NCBI GenBank assembly: GCA_021234155.1
Contig: JAJEKV010000011.1
Coordinates: 19,298,677 to 19,362,676, forward strand
Reading direction: 5' to 3'
From: Isoetes taiwanensis
Lineage: Eukaryota > Streptophyta > Lycopodiopsida > Isoetales > Isoetaceae
Length of the DNA stretch: 64,000 nt
Shown here: one piece after another, positions 22,829 through 36,022 of the stretch
How the letters are laid out: the number at the start of each line of letters is the position of its first letter
Position numbering within the stretch: position 1 is the stretch's first letter
Made by a program: the position numbers and the translations under genes
Notes under the pieces: generated by a model
Told to the model about the DNA's origin: nothing
Databases searched by the model: none
What the model saw: only the letters and a program-made list of their open reading frames with translations

Positions 22829-22955
22829 TTTGAAGGAGCTTAAAATTTCGTTATGAAATTTTGAGGTGACCTGGCGGCCCACGAATGGCGGAGCCACGAG
22901 TGGCGCTGCCCGGTCACCTCAAAATTTCATAAGAAATTTTATAGCTCCTTCGAAT
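22829..22955. repeat. Foldback element, about 47-bp arms
   Basis: The left arm 22829-22875 (gaaggagct..aaatttc.ttatgaaattttgaggtgacc) is the imperfect reverse complement of 22907-22955. The loop is G+C-rich (cggcccacgaatggcg...). It sits just inside the truncated interior of the inverted LTR element. Confidence 0.8.
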
Positions 22956-23081
22956 TCTCCAACGAAATTTCAACTAGCTTGAAATTTTGGCCCGTGCTTG
23001 ATGCTGAATGCTTGATTTAGGTAGCAAGACTGGTGCTCTTCAAATCTGGAGCAGTTTTTTTTTCGATTCACCAAGAACATT

Positions 23082-23093
23082 GCTCTGATACCA
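23082..23093 (-). other. Primer-binding site, tRNA-iMet (minus strand)
   Basis: GCTCTGATACCA, the reverse complement of TGGTATCAGAGC, one base from the LTR end. It shows that the adjacent LTR is the 5' LTR of a minus-strand element whose body is lost within about 130 bases. Confidence 0.9.
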
Positions 23094-23094
23094 C

Positions 23095-24661
23095 TGTGAC
23101 ATCCCCTACTCGTATACGGTGCACTCGCCGTATACAAACAGGAGTTCATCCCCCATACCAGCTCCATACTGATACAGGGCCCTCCACGTATCACTGCAAC
23201 CTTGATGAGTTCCAGTGGGAAGAATGAAGGGGTCATTTTACCCTGTCTCCCTCAGGGCCTACCTAGTTGCGGAAGCGTAAACATACATGTCAGTACACAT
23301 CATCTCATCACATAACCATCTCGAGGATGGCTCATCACATATCTGCATAGACAAAGATCATCACATCACATATGGGAATCCTACCCAAGGCTCAGGCTCA
23401 AGGGGATGACTGACGGCTTGGGTCTCCAGAGTTCATTGCAGACAGAATTCATGGCAATGGATTTGGCTGGCATAGGAACATGGCTTAGGGTAGTCCACTC
23501 CATCCGCCCCTCCTGTGCACACTTTGCAGAGTAGGTTGGAAAGTGTTGGGACCTGACTGTAGCCCGCCGGATGCATAGCCAAGGGGGCTATTCCTGGGTT
23601 GCATCTCCCCAGTTCCGATGGGGCAGGTAGGGATCACTCCCTCCAGAGAAAGGTGACTAGAGGACCACCGCCCTTATTCGACTTGAACCCAATGGAGAGT
23701 GACACATCACTCCACGGGTGTCGAGCCCATGCCTTGCCCACACGCAGTGGCAAGCCATTAGACCTAGTCTACAGAGATCCCCGGTAGACTTTACACACCA
23801 GAGGGATCGTTCTCCTGAGTCAGGACATGAACCTCCTTGTAAGCCAGTCTGGCCCCTTCACCCACAACTAGGCGTGGCTCTTGTACACAGGCCGAATTTA
23901 CAGTGTGCTAAAGAGGCTAGCTAGGAGCATCAACTACCAGGCTTTAGGGCCTCTACCCCCCTTCCCAATACAATGAGTCCATAGAGATACATCATCATAC
24001 ATATCACAGAGGACTAAAGAACATGATCTAATCTAAATCACAGAGTTAGGTTCTTTAGTTAGGGCTCACTATCTAGGGATCTAGATGGCTGCTATGGGCA
24101 ATTCAATAGGCTAAACTTACTTATTCAATGACTGGAAGGCGGTTTAAGCTATTAAATTGACGAAATACCTGATCCTTGGCTCGCTCCTCCTGCTTTGAAC
24201 TCGACCATCCTGCTGAGCTGCTAGAAGATGAAGCTAGAAGGGGAAACTGATGAACTAGATCGCTCAGACAGGGCTTGGGAGGCGGTTTTGGCTCTTGGAG
24301 CAAGCAAAACAGAGACCTGGAATGCTATGGACCAAAATAGCAAGTTAGGGTTTCCTCTCCCTAAATAGACAAGAGGTTAGGGCTAGGGTTTCCAATTATC
24401 CCTTTAAGCATGTGGGATAATTGGGTGTGGCCTTTATTAACTAGGTGGCATAAAGTGTCCACATGGGAAAATGTGTACCTAGATAAATGTGCACATGGGT
24501 AAATGTGCACATTAATAAATGCACACTCCTTGTAAGTTGCCCCCCTAGGGCGCTAGCTGCTTGGCTACACGTCGGCGTACACGTCAGTCGGGATGGCGTG
24601 TACGCGTGACGAGGCAGTACAGTATACGTCCTGGGACTGTATACTGTGCTGGAACGTCACA
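23095..24661 (-). mobile_element. LTR of family 1, copy 2, inverted
   Basis: On the minus strand it runs TGTGACGTTCCAGC to GGGGATGTCACA, with the same 6-bp ends as the LTR at 7521-9032. The downstream two thirds align well by eye; the upstream third is more diverged. Length is about 1.57 kb. It differs by many substitutions and small indels, so these are separate insertions of a family rather than the two LTRs of one element. Confidence 0.85.
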
Positions 24662-27369
24662 AACATTTTCTTCCAACTAACTAGTACTACAGGATCAGAA
24701 TCAACATCTTCCTAGCTAGTAGAATACTATAGGAGACAAAAACCGATTTTCCTCAAGCTACAAATATATCTTGAATGCTCTATATATAGACTGCCCACCT
24801 AGTAACCAGATGATGTAAAGATGATACCTGAGATAAGCCATTCAGGCCCCCTAAAGTTTCAAGCCGAATAGTAGAAACATATAAATTTTCTTGAAATACT
24901 GAGAAAAGGCAAGAAAAACCTGTGTATCTGCATAGCAGTAGCAAAATGGAATGGATCCAAAGCAGCCTGAATAAGCTCTCACTCGTACAAATTATGTTAG
25001 AGCATGCCTGATCCAAGCATATCAGTACTTGTAAAAGACATGAGGTTCTGGCATAGTAGTACCAGAATCAATCAAGCATCAGTACTTGAAAGATTCGCCC
25101 AGGCATAGCAGTACCTGAGCAAGAACCGAGTGCTTAATAGATAGGAGCTTCTTGGCATAGCAGTACCAAATAATCAAGCATCAGCACTTGACAAATCCGC
25201 TCAAGCTTAACAGAACCTGAGCAATAACCAAACCATCTCATCAAACTGCCACTGCCATGCTTCTTATCTGCATTTTCTTACCAATTACCAATGAATCCCT
25301 TCAAATTCACATAAATCCACTAACCGAAAAGAATCTTTACTACCATCTAAATGCAGCATCCAGACCTTTCTGCTAGAAAGAAAGAGTGGGAAGAAAGGGA
25401 AATTCTCAACTGTAAAAAGATCTGGAAAAGAAAAGGATGGCACTGTAGAAATCCGAAATTGTCTCAAATGCTAGAATGTCCTGATCGCTCCACCATAGAT
25501 CTGCTATATCTTGCCTAAAAGAAGACAAAGATAACAAGAAATTTACCAGAGCAAACCTGGAAAATCAAACAAACCGCCCTGAGACTGCTTCAAAATCCTA
25601 CTCGTTAGAGATCTCAGATCCAAAACAATCTTGATTTTCCCCTCTAGCAGCAGAAAAAGTAGAAGGAGTTCTTGTAATCAGCAGCAATACCGGTGGAGAG
25701 AAGGGGGGCGGCCCCTGCCTCAAGCCACCGCCCTAGCCGCCAAGAACGGCGCCAAGAAACCCATTTTTTCACATATTATGTTGCTTATTGCCTGGATTAC
25801 TTCTTCTTGATACCTTCCTCTAATAGTACTATAATCTAAGTTATGAGGCTTATTTTCTGGAAGATTCCTTGATCTTCTACTTGCCTCAAAAATGAACTGA
25901 ACATTTACCTCCTTAGGTTAGCAAACAAAGCAAAGCATTCTGACCCAGAATTCTGAAAAATGATGCAACAAATATATTGCGCCGTAAGTGCATTCATTAA
26001 AAGTGCAAATTTTGAAAACATCAAAAATCATTAGTCACTATAGGAAGTTCCACTATGCTAGCACCATATAACAACTTAGCATCAGTGTGTTTAGCAGCCA
26101 AATGACTGTTCCATATAATTTCTTTGCACAAAATTGGAACTTTCTTGTTGGATCCTTGTTATATCATCTGCCTTTCTCCTTCTTGCCCTCAAAATATGAC
26201 TATTTGGGCTCTTGCATCTAGCTAAAAGTTATCATGATACTGCAGATAGAATGGCTTATCTGCCTTTTCCGTGCCTATTCTTGCTCATGCATTCTAGTTA
26301 GATACGTTTTTCAGGCACTACTATGCTTGATCCATTTGGATTTTATCTACTCAAATACTGCTATGTTTGAGCAATATGCACATATTCAGCCTATTAGTGA
26401 AAATCATTTGCATTATGAAAACTATATAGGAAAGCGTACCTCAGAGCTACTGTGCAGCTAAACTTTTCACCTGCTTAACCCTTGACAGATTTCTATTAAT
26501 ATATTTCTCCACAACAATGGCAAAACTTCCACCTGGTTTATCCTTGTGCAAAAGATATATTTGACATTCCTATGACGTTCTTGCTCTACGGAGTAAAGCA
26601 CAAGACCTGAAACCGAAAATGCTCACAGAGATTATTATCCTAAGATAATGCATATTCAAGTTTTGCTAAAACTGAAACACTGCTAGGACATGTGAAAGTT
26701 GAGCCCACGTGTTATTGCAAGCATATATGCATGGTCGCAGCTGTGCCAATATTGTCTATCAGGCTCCATTATGAAAGAACCGCAACATATCAACAACATT
26801 CTAGTTAGTTAAGCACCAAGTGCCATACATTGACATCATGAGCAGCACTGTTATCAACCTGCTCATCCATTAGTTGTCTTCAAGCTATAACCTGCTCAGA
26901 AGATTGCAGATCAGAAACCTAAAAAGCAAATTGAGTACTTGGATCAACAATGTGTTACAAAATTTGAAATCCTAGTAGCTTAATGCAGGCATCTTCTTAA
27001 GCAACTTTTATGACATATGCCTGCACAGTAAAACAGAGTCAGGCCGAGAACTCTGGGACAAAAGAGCATGCATGCTTTCTATCAATATGCTGACAAATGT
27101 CAAAATCTACATTCTTTAACCGCATCTACAAGAGTTTTACGTTGTTTCATATTTAAACCAATGATCTTGACTGGACATTTTCATGCAAATATACAAGTCG
27201 CCTTGCAGTTCCCACAACAATCTCAATCTGTGTATCCAATTTAAAGGAGGTTTGTTCCTGACAGCCATACTATTTGTCATTTACTCATAAACAAGAAGGC
27301 TCATCTTGGCACTGGTCCATAATCCTAATAAACTCACCAGATCTTGGCGTTGGCTTCTCTCTAATAGTA
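24662..27369. other. No supported gene; imperfect repeats at 24880-25230
   Basis: Three loose copies of a unit containing ggcatagcagtacc and caagcatcagtacttga lie at about 25050, 25110 and 25160-25200. The rest is AT-rich. A G+C-rich purine/pyrimidine tract at 25690-25760 resembles a minus-strand 5' UTR. No coding sequence recognised. Confidence 0.4.
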
Positions 27370-27871
27370 TTAAAATCCCTGTGTAGAATTGCTTATGATG
27401 GTGTTGTCAATCAAGCTATTACAAACAAAAGTATCTAGCAGCCACTTCTCTGCAATCTTAGCATGTATTTCACGGCCCTTGTCTATAGCTCTAATGCTGC
27501 TGCAAGCCTTCAAGCTAGAAATGTAAGTGATTGCATTTGGATATACACTGTCCAGTTGCATCTGTTCAAAACATTCTAGTGCTTTTTGGGCAGGTCCATG
27601 GTCAGCATATCCTGCTATTGATGCAGTCCAATTCACGATATTTCGAAGTGGTAGCCTATCAAAAATTTGTTGTGCCTCTTTAAGCATACCAAATTTGGCA
27701 TACATGTCCACCAAAGCACTGCCAACAAAAAGATCTGCTTCAAATCCATTCACCCTAATCTCTTTATGGATCTTCTGACCTTGCTTTATGTCTTTTAGTC
27801 TAGCACACGCAAACACTAATACTGTAAATGCATGACTACTAGGAACCAAACCATCCCCCTTGCATTTTTTG

Positions 27872-27882
<11 letters not shown>
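27370..27882 (-). pseudogene. PPR protein fragment (PLS type)
   Basis: The minus-strand frame carries tandem PPR motifs: HAFTVLVFACARLKDIKQG, GFEADLFVGSALVDMYAKFG, IFDRLPLRNIVNWTASIAGY, FEQMQLDSVYPNAITYISSL and REIHAKI. These fit plant P-L-S organellar RNA-editing or maturation proteins. Only about five motifs remain; no E or DYW domain follows. Its 5' end is cut where the 27872 repeat begins. A run of five C (plus strand, about 27856-27860) appears to shift the frame at the first motif. The wording is close to PPRs of ferns, which is the main hint to the organism. Confidence 0.8.
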
Positions 27883-28655
<773 letters not shown>

Positions 28656-30850
28656 TTAGTGCACAACAGCATGCCATCACTCCCGTATCAGAGGCTGAGG
28701 TACTCCGTGGAGGGCCAGAGCAGGGAGGTGGCTCTCCCTTATCACAATCTGCACATGTTCCAATTGTTCCCCTCTGCCAATTGTTCCAGGACACAATGGA
28801 AGGGTGGAACAGAGAGGAGGCCCCCCCTTGCTATTTGCATCTATCTTTTTGATTAGCATAAACACAACCTGTGGGGGGTCATGCAAGCTTTTCTGAATGT
28901 ATGTAATTCGCATTGTCATCCCCCAACCCTTTTTTTTTTTCTTTTTGTGCGGGCTATTCATTCTCTGCCATTTGCATCATTTGAATTCGACATGTTACTT
29001 CTTTCTATTGCCATATGTGTGCATTCTCAAGAGATTCTTTTACAAGAACTTGCACGTAGGAACATGCTAAAACTCGAACATGCACCGTAGGACGGATTAA
29101 ATTTCTTGTGTGTCAGCCTTCTGTTGCCATTTAGTGCTTTGGTCTCTCTTCTTAGCTCCACCTCTGCGTTTGTGGCTTCTATGCTGAACACTACATGGTA
29201 GAGATCAGAAATTTCATTTATGGGCATCGTTTTCAAGCTCTGATCATGGCTTCCTTTGAGTTGAGCTATTGTCTGTTGGGCCTCCAAGTGGGCTTAACCT
29301 ACACTGACAACTAGAACACTATGGATCTTCAGCAAAATCAAATGATGGCACCGGTACGTTGTGCCAATCTGGCAAAAAGACAAAGGATCAATGCTTCTAA
29401 ATAAGAGATAAAAAGCATGACTTATCTTTGTAATGCTATTAAGCTGGGATTTGAAACGGAGTGAAAAAACAATTCTCTTGTGCAATTAATTCCCTCCAAA
29501 GGACACTTTTGCAAAACTTCCTTAGGACTACTCTGACTTGCGCCTAGATGCCCCCTCAAGTGAGGCAGTAACATTCACACACAACTTAACATAGCAGCAC
29601 ATTGCTTGAATTGGCCAGTTCCAACTCTCCATCTTTTTACAATATTTTTTTTTCTTTATTGCTTTTTCTTACCTTTTGCATTAGCCAGGCTAGATTTACG
29701 ACCCAGTGTTACTTTTTCTTGCTCCCAATTCCCTCACACGTACAACCACGGATCTGCCAGCCTCGATCTGCTCAGCCTTAAGAAGGTATAAGAAGGTTTG
29801 CTATAAGACAAATCCATGCTTTGTTCAGGCAGGCCAGGTTTATTAATCCAGATAACATCTTCTCAGACACTATTACTTTGTCCTTTGTTTGAAAAAGTGC
29901 AGCTTCATCCATCACAACACTCAGGTTGACTTGGATTGCCCTTGATTTGGTCTTCCCATACCCAGTCTAGCACAGGTATAGCCACATACCATGATGCTCA
30001 GAATCAAGTCCATGGCAAGGGAGACCTGTAAAGCTAAGAATCCGATCAGGATATCCCGCGAACTATACTACTATTGAACCATAACTTCTTGCAGTGCCGT
30101 TTTTGGGTCCCAACGGCCTATGTTGGCGCAAACAGAAAACAACTTCAAACACGGTTCTACATACAACTTTGGATAAGCTACATGCTCAACAGTCCTTGCC
30201 AAGATTGAATCCTAACCGAGCCATAAAGGCAAGCAACCACACTATCAAGATGAAGAAACGATCCAAGAGACAATGACAAAATAAATGAGCTATGAGAATC
30301 CTCAGAAGCTACAATGCTACGCTGGGATCGAGAGTACCAAATATATATTGGCTTGACTGCGGGGGTCTTCCCCTTGGTGCCCTCCAGAAGCGACTGCTAT
30401 GAGAGAAAATTGCAGGGCTCATAGGCAACAAACTGTCTCCGAGAGAAGAACCTAGTCACAGGTCATAGTGACAGACCTACTACACATGCCAAATCAACAA
30501 ACAAAGCAACAAATAGCTACCTAGGGCGATCTGAAGCTATGCTACTACTAGAGGAGGGAGGGAGGAAAATCCGTACAAGAAAGTAGAATTCAGGCTCAGA
30601 AGAAATGCTGATAAGGAGTGCAAGCAATCAAGAGGGTTTATATAGAAGATGGAGTCAAAGAAGGCATGTGCCATAGAAGGCTTAGGCCATACGAGGATTG
30701 GATCCAAAAGTGGCGGTGTCAAAAAACTGGCATCCCTTTTCCTAGAATGGTGGTTCTCTTATATATAAGAAGAGAATCATAACATTCTAATGAGAGATCC
30801 TTGTGCACAAATCAACATCTGGCGCAAAAAGAAACCTACCTCAAACTCCA
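28656..30850. other. No supported gene
   Basis: The 55-bp dispersed repeat occurs at 29058-29112. A signal-peptide-like open frame at 29606-29791 has no support from splice sites or conservation. Otherwise featureless. Confidence 0.4.
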
Positions 30851-31890
30851 ATCACAGACAAAGACTATGGGAGACTATGAGATGCTTCTTGATACTTGGT
30901 AGAATATAGCTAGTATGAGACGAGGTAGAACGCCAATAGCCATGTGAGCGAACCACATCAGATGATACCGCAGCTACTGGCGCTACAGTTCCCTCCCCCC
31001 ACGACGACTCCCATAAGTGCCAAAAAGATGGGATGCAAACACTCGAACCACCAAGGCCGAGCTGTGTACCGCAGCAAGAGGATAAAGAGGACCAGAACAA
31101 AGGACCATCCTCAGAAGGGTCAGAGGCATGGAAGAAGAAGGCAAAGAACAAATGTTGCAAAAGGTGAATGGGGCAAAAGGCCCAACCTGTGCGAGCAATG
31201 AAGACTACCTGGCCGGTTGCAATATGGTCACAGTTAGACGTGCGGATTGACACGCGGACATGGTTAGAAAAAAGGTTAAATTCCACTAGTTTAACTGTAT
31301 GGCCTCAGAGATACGGAGAAACCTGTCAAAACATAAGGTGATACGTAAGGTTTTCACTAAATCCCGCCACCTAGCGTGGATGGAGGCCGAGGACAAAATA
31401 ACTAGGCGGATGTGAGCCACGATGAGGGGTAAGCAACGCTGGAAAGTGGGCTGAAGCCAGGGCGCAAAGTGGCGGACCAATGATGGCAAATGATCGAGTA
31501 TGGAGAAGGGGCATTAACCAAGCTATATAAGAAAGTGATGACGACAAATGCACTACTCATAGAAGACAACCCGCGGTGGGAAGATACTGGTGAGGCGAAG
31601 AAAGGCGCGACATGGATGGGAAAAGCAGGAAGCAAAGAAACCCCTTGCAACAGGCACCAGGACCGAAACCGACACCAGACAGACGCATATGCAAGTAGGG
31701 TAGAAGCAACGTGATATCGAAAAACCAGGGTGAGGATTGGAGCCGTGAAATTAGGTGAGAATGCCGAATAATGTGCCAAGATATCTGAAACACAAAAAAC
31801 CTCATCAGAAAAATAGATAACATGACTTCTTTCCTAATTGGACTCTCCAAAATAAGAGCCAGGCCAACACCTGCAATTCTTGAAAGTCAG
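30851..31890 (+). other. Unclassified sequence, possible decayed retroelement interior
   Basis: The frame near 31028-31170 gives a charged, low-complexity QQEDKEDQNKGPSSEG-like stretch rich in Lys and Glu. It precedes the LTR fragment and could be interior sequence of an old element. No domain is recognised. Confidence 0.25.
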
Positions 31891-31899
31891 GGCGATACC

Positions 31900-32640
31900 A
31901 TTGATCTAGGAAGTGTCGGACTCATACCTGGCCCTCTCGAAGTGAGCGACTATAAGCCTAGCCGGCTACGGTTCCCTAGTAGTCGCGGTCAGGGACCTTC
32001 TACTTTGCCACTGACTCCATTGTGTGGTGCTCAGTCACTTCATAGCCTTCATAGCCTGATGGGCTCTATGCAAGGCTGCATATAATAGAAATTAAGGGGT
32101 CTAAACTAGGAGCATCATCTAAATAATAGCTACTAGGTCTCTACCCCCATTCCCAATACAAGAGGTGCAACATGAGATCAACCAACATCATATATCCACA
32201 CAACATGATAAATAACAAGAATAACATCCAATTCTAATCACATGCATCTTTTTTACCTCAGGGTTCATGATCTGAACTGAGGGTTCTAGAATGGCTCTAC
32301 TAGAGACATAAGATGCTAACTCATCTGAAATGTTAACTTCCAACTGGTCTACTAAGGAATCTACTCAAAATACCTGCTCTTGAGAAACTTCCGCTAGCTC
32401 CTGGTGTCTCCATCACCCTGCAGATGGTTTGGGGTAGATTCCACTTCTTCTGATGCCTATGCACTCCTAAGCTATATTGCAGCAAATGATCCTCGAAATG
32501 GAGTTACGAACGCGAATTGAGGTCAAGAATAGCTGGAGCCAGAAAATGGTCTAGATCTAGGGTTTGGCCCTTAGTAGGTTAGGGTTGACATGTCACGCCA
32601 TGTCGCTCTAATAAGATGTGTCTGTGTGGCGAGTCACCAG
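31900..32640 (-). mobile_element. LTR fragment of family 1 or a relative, copy 3
   Basis: Shares with the 23095-24661 LTR the tract ctctacccccattcccaatac, an adjacent catcatctaaata/aggagcatca segment and an agggtttggccc region, in the same order. More diverged than copies 1 and 2. It lies immediately 3' (minus strand) of a gypsy integrase/chromodomain remnant. This would fit a 3' LTR and ties the LTR family tentatively to Ty3/gypsy. Confidence 0.5.
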
Positions 32641-32884
32641 TAGTGGAGCCACGTGGATTTGGTTCCATACCTAAGGTTGGCTAAGTTATATATAATGACT
32701 TAGCCATGCACCTTCCCGACACTAATGTGTCCACATGCACTGCATCATGGCATAGGGAACATTTAAGATGATCCCATCATCGACCACGGCCACATGCTTA
32801 GCCACACAGGCATCTTAACTGCTCTTAGATGCATACCATTCTCTTTGCTTAGCTCCCATGCATTATGCTAAGCTAACTTGCTTA

Positions 32885-33186
32885 CATGACGGGCATCGAC
32901 TAATTCGGAGGCGATTTGGCCTCAAATTGCTCCATAAATTGTGGATATTGTTTCTCTAAATCTTGCTTTAATATCTACATTGCGTATTCCATGGGCAAGT
33001 GTTTCCACTTGACCAAATAGTGAAGGTATTCCGACCTTCTTAGCTTCTTAAATGCCTTATCAGGAAGGCTTCTGGGAACAGTCTCAAGTTATTCGTTTGT
33101 CATTTTCAACAAAGTTAGAGTCTCCAATATCTCCTCAGGCTTGTAGGATTGGGTACCTACTCTTTCAATAACATTAAAAGGGCCCT
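32885..33186 (-). pseudogene. Ty3/gypsy integrase C-terminus and chromodomain remnant
   Basis: The minus strand reads GPFNVIERVGTQSYKPEEIL (integrase C-terminal GPF.V.E.VG..Y). A short deletion and stop follow, then YLVKWKHLPMEYA, the chromodomain hallmark Y.VKWK...... At least two stops and a missing segment make it non-functional. Helitron copy A abuts it at about 33190, so one element interrupted or recombined with the other. Confidence 0.7.
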
Positions 33187-33759
33187 CAGAAGCATGAATA
33201 AGGCAAAAGGGCGACTGGCAGATCGAATAGTGGTGACAGAAAGAACTTAAGGCGGCAAAGGCTGGCCGGAATTTGCATCAGAGGTCCAATTCCCTGCAAC
33301 ATAAGGCCGGATAGAAGGATTCCACCATTCTCCTGGCAGTTTATAGATTGAGAGTTGGCTTCAGGATAAACTAAAAGCTGGCTCAAGATCCTGACAAAAG
33401 TTCATCGTCTCTGGTTTCTATTTTTCTTAATTCTTTTATCCCTTTAGAACTGTACCCGAACTAGACTCAAGCATAAATCCTCAAGCATGAATTAGATCAC
33501 CAAGCACGAATTAGATCCCCACCTTAGTTTTTCAGATTGTTTCTGCTTGAAATCGAGTTGATCATCATCTCATTGCTTCAAGCTTCCTTCTCAGCTTTTC
33601 GATTCAAATCCTTCCGGTCTTTGCCTGATTTGCCGAATCTGCCCTTTTTCCCTCTCATACTATTTAATCCTATTTGCTACAAGAATTTAGCGCTGGCAGA
33701 GCCAGCGCCCTGCTCTTTGTGGCAGCTAGGTATATATATATGAGTTTGAGGGCGTTGTG

Positions 33760-33890
33760 CTTTTTTTTTTGAATTTTTGTTGCACCTCTGGGAGTCGAAC
33801 CCAGATACAACCAATGGTGCGGGGCCCACGATGTAGGGAGAGCATCGATGTCCTAAGGCATTAGTGCTCCGCCTACATCGTCGGCGTTAG
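33760..33890 (-). repeat. tRNA-derived SINE-like insert in Helitron A
   Basis: On the minus strand a B-box GGGTTCGACTCCCAG (33788-33802) is followed by gtgcaacaaaaattc and an A-run (33759-33769). A T-run on the plus strand also flanks the other side. An equivalent sits at 49350-49495 in copy B, so it inserted before the Helitron was copied. No cloverleaf with a proper anticodon stem was seen. Confidence 0.5.
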
Positions 33891-33938
33891 TGGAATGGGA
33901 TTTTTTTTTTTTTTTTCCTTTCTGGGTACGCACCTGAT

Positions 33939-35983
33939 TTACGGTAAAAGTTCTTTGTAGACGACATTCGTTGTAGTTTGTGTTAGGTTACTGGCATCTA
34001 GCAGGATTAGTACGTCCTCCTTTCTTCGTACACGTGTCAGTGCTGCGTACAGTTGTCCGTGTGCGAAAACTTCGGTTCGTAGATCCAAGACTATTTTGTC
34101 GAGTGTGAGTCCTAAGCAACTATTGAACGTTGTTGAGTATGCTGGACGCAATGGCAGCTGTCGTCTGTGAATTGTCCATGGTCGGTCGTCTGGTTGAGTG
34201 AAAAAATCCACCCGGGAAGTTGGATGGATGTTTCCATGATGTTGTGGGTCATCTGTAAGCAGTTTGACAGTGACAAATCTATTATGCGTTGAACATACCA
34301 TTACTCTCGCATTTTTTACTAATTCTCTATCTCTGTCGAGTGTCTTTGTCAAGTGGCATATTGTGTTCGGTTTTAATTGAAGTTCGTGTTGAGGAAGTGT
34401 TGGGTGTTTGTAACCATTGAGGAAGTCCGTTGTTGCCATTGTATGTCTTCTATAACTTGATCATTCTCTGTAAGTCTGTCGACGCTGAAGTAGAACTTTG
34501 GATATCCTGGAAGCATTTGTAGGATGCAATTATTAAATGCATCGACAGTGATGTTTTTCGGAGATAAGAAGGCTCTTTTTTCGCAAAGCTCAGGTTTGCT
34601 AAGTATATCTTGATTGTAGAGAAAGTTGATGGCGTCTTGGATGGTGATAGTTGTTTTGAATAGCATCAATGGGATGTTTTCTAGCAGGTCGCCTTCACCG
34701 ATGGCATCGATGGAACGTATGAGTTCGCTATCTGCAGCGTTTCTTACTGGTTCATTAAGTTGCAGTACTTCGAAATGGTCCCATAGAGACGAGGATATGA
34801 TGGACGCATTTATTGTGGCAGTCTTTCCTCCCTTTTTTATGATGGGTGCAGGTTGTCTAAAGTCTCCTGCTGCAATAAATATCTTTCCTCCAAAAGGTAG
34901 GTCTATGTCTGTGATTTTTCGTAGGAGTATGTCAACTGCTTCTATAACTGCTCTATTTGCCATTGGGAATTCGTCCCATATAATAGCTCTTGATTCTTTA
35001 ATGAGCAATGCTCTTGTTGAGTGCGGATCAAGTAGAGAATGCAGATTGATATTGTTTTCTACTACAGGTATTTGAAAGAGTGAATGTGCGGTTCTTCCAC
35101 CAGGATATAGTAATGATGCTAGGGCTGTTGTTGCACATGGTAAAACTATTTGTCTCAGTCCTCTTATGTACAGTGAGAATGCGTTAAGCACATATGTCTT
35201 CCCTGTGCCTGCTTTACCATAGATGAAAAATGGCTTAAGTTGTCGCCTGTTGTGGAGAAGGTTCTGCATTTCGATGTAGACAGATGTTTGGTTTGACTTC
35301 ATGTTCTGAAACATGATTGAGCTTTTGGCAAGGTATTCTTCGTCATGGGGGAATTTTGCGAGCTCGTTTTGGATTTCTCTGCATGATACATGACAAATGG
35401 GTAGACCGAATGCTGCAGTGTTGGTAGCATGTTGTACTAAGATATTATTGATGGCCAGAAGGGCCTCATTGGTGGCAGTAGCCTCATCTCCTTGGTATTG
35501 GTCGAGGAAGTCAGTTGCCATTTGTTGTTGGAAAGTTTCCCATAGTTGCAAGGCTGGTCCACCATCGAGTATGAGAAGTGTAAATAGAAATCTAAGATGT
35601 GATGGGGTTTGAAGACATGATATTGCTTCTTCCATTGTCTTGATTGCTTCAATTGCCGGTGCAATTAATCCCATAGCTTGAGCAGTTTCTTGATAGGTTT
35701 CATAGTGTTGCCCATCGTGGATTTTGAGCTCTTCCCAAGAACGTCCTGGTTTGTGGAGAAGGATGCTTCTCAAATAGAATGGTTCTCTAACCTTTGGGAG
35801 TAATAGACGTATTCTGCAGATGAGTTGTCCCCTTGATCGTTTATGGACAACATTTCGTGTTGCGCCTGGATATTCTTGCTCGAGTTGATCGGATGATTGT
35901 AATATGGTGTTGGGCTTATAACTAGTAAATGTATAATGCTCGTTGTAGTCGATGTAGGTGATGGAATGTTGGGTTCCTGCCAA
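33939..35983 (-). pseudogene. Helitron helicase (Pif1-like), copy A
   Basis: The main open frame (35983-34376) has Walker A FIYGKAGTGKTYVLNAF, Walker B AIIWDEFPMANR, motif III GDFRQPAPI and LLRKITDIDLPFGGK. It then shifts frame near 34440 into a second ORF ending at 33939 that carries motif V/VI (FNSCLGLTLDKIVLDL and YAALTRVRR). The same frame change exists in copy B, so it predates the duplication. It might be a shared lesion or a recoding/splice site. Pif1-family helicases unwind DNA during rolling-circle transposition of Helitrons. The Rep/HUH part is missing, so the copy cannot act alone. Confidence 0.85.
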
Positions 35984-35984
35984 G

Positions 35985-36022
35985 GGAACGCCGCATCTTA
36001 CGCCGCATGCGGCGTTCCCTAC
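35985..36022. repeat. 14-bp stem hairpin at the Helitron A breakpoint
   Basis: agggaacgccgcat and atgcggcgttccct enclose cttacgccgc. It lies exactly where Helitron homology ends. It is not followed by a CTRR terminus. Confidence 0.75.

Larger units (their letters stand above)
33190..35984 (-). mobile_element. Helitron, copy A (5'-truncated)
   Basis: Nearly identical to 48785-51457 over its whole length, including non-coding 3' sequence and a tRNA-like insert. The Rep half is missing: homology to copy B stops at about 35870, although the helicase frame runs on to about 35983, carrying about 38 codons deleted from copy B. A hairpin (agggaacgccgcat/atgcggcgttccct, 35985-36022) marks the 5' break. 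The 3' boundary at about 33190 shows no CTRR end. Confidence 0.8.

Noticed and set aside
31402-31850. Minus-strand 97-125-codon open frames
   Set aside because: No motif, no splice or promoter support; overlapping alternatives in every frame.
33783-33805. tRNA gene inside the Helitron
   Set aside because: Only a B-box/T-arm is clear; anticodon and acceptor stems do not form and an A-run follows, so it is SINE-like.
34626-35075. Plus-strand 149-codon open frame, also at 50209-50658
   Set aside because: Antisense shadow of the Helitron helicase; the minus strand has all helicase motifs.
35985-36022. Hairpin as the 3' terminus of a Helitron
   Set aside because: It is not followed by CTRR in either direction and sits at the 5' break of copy A.
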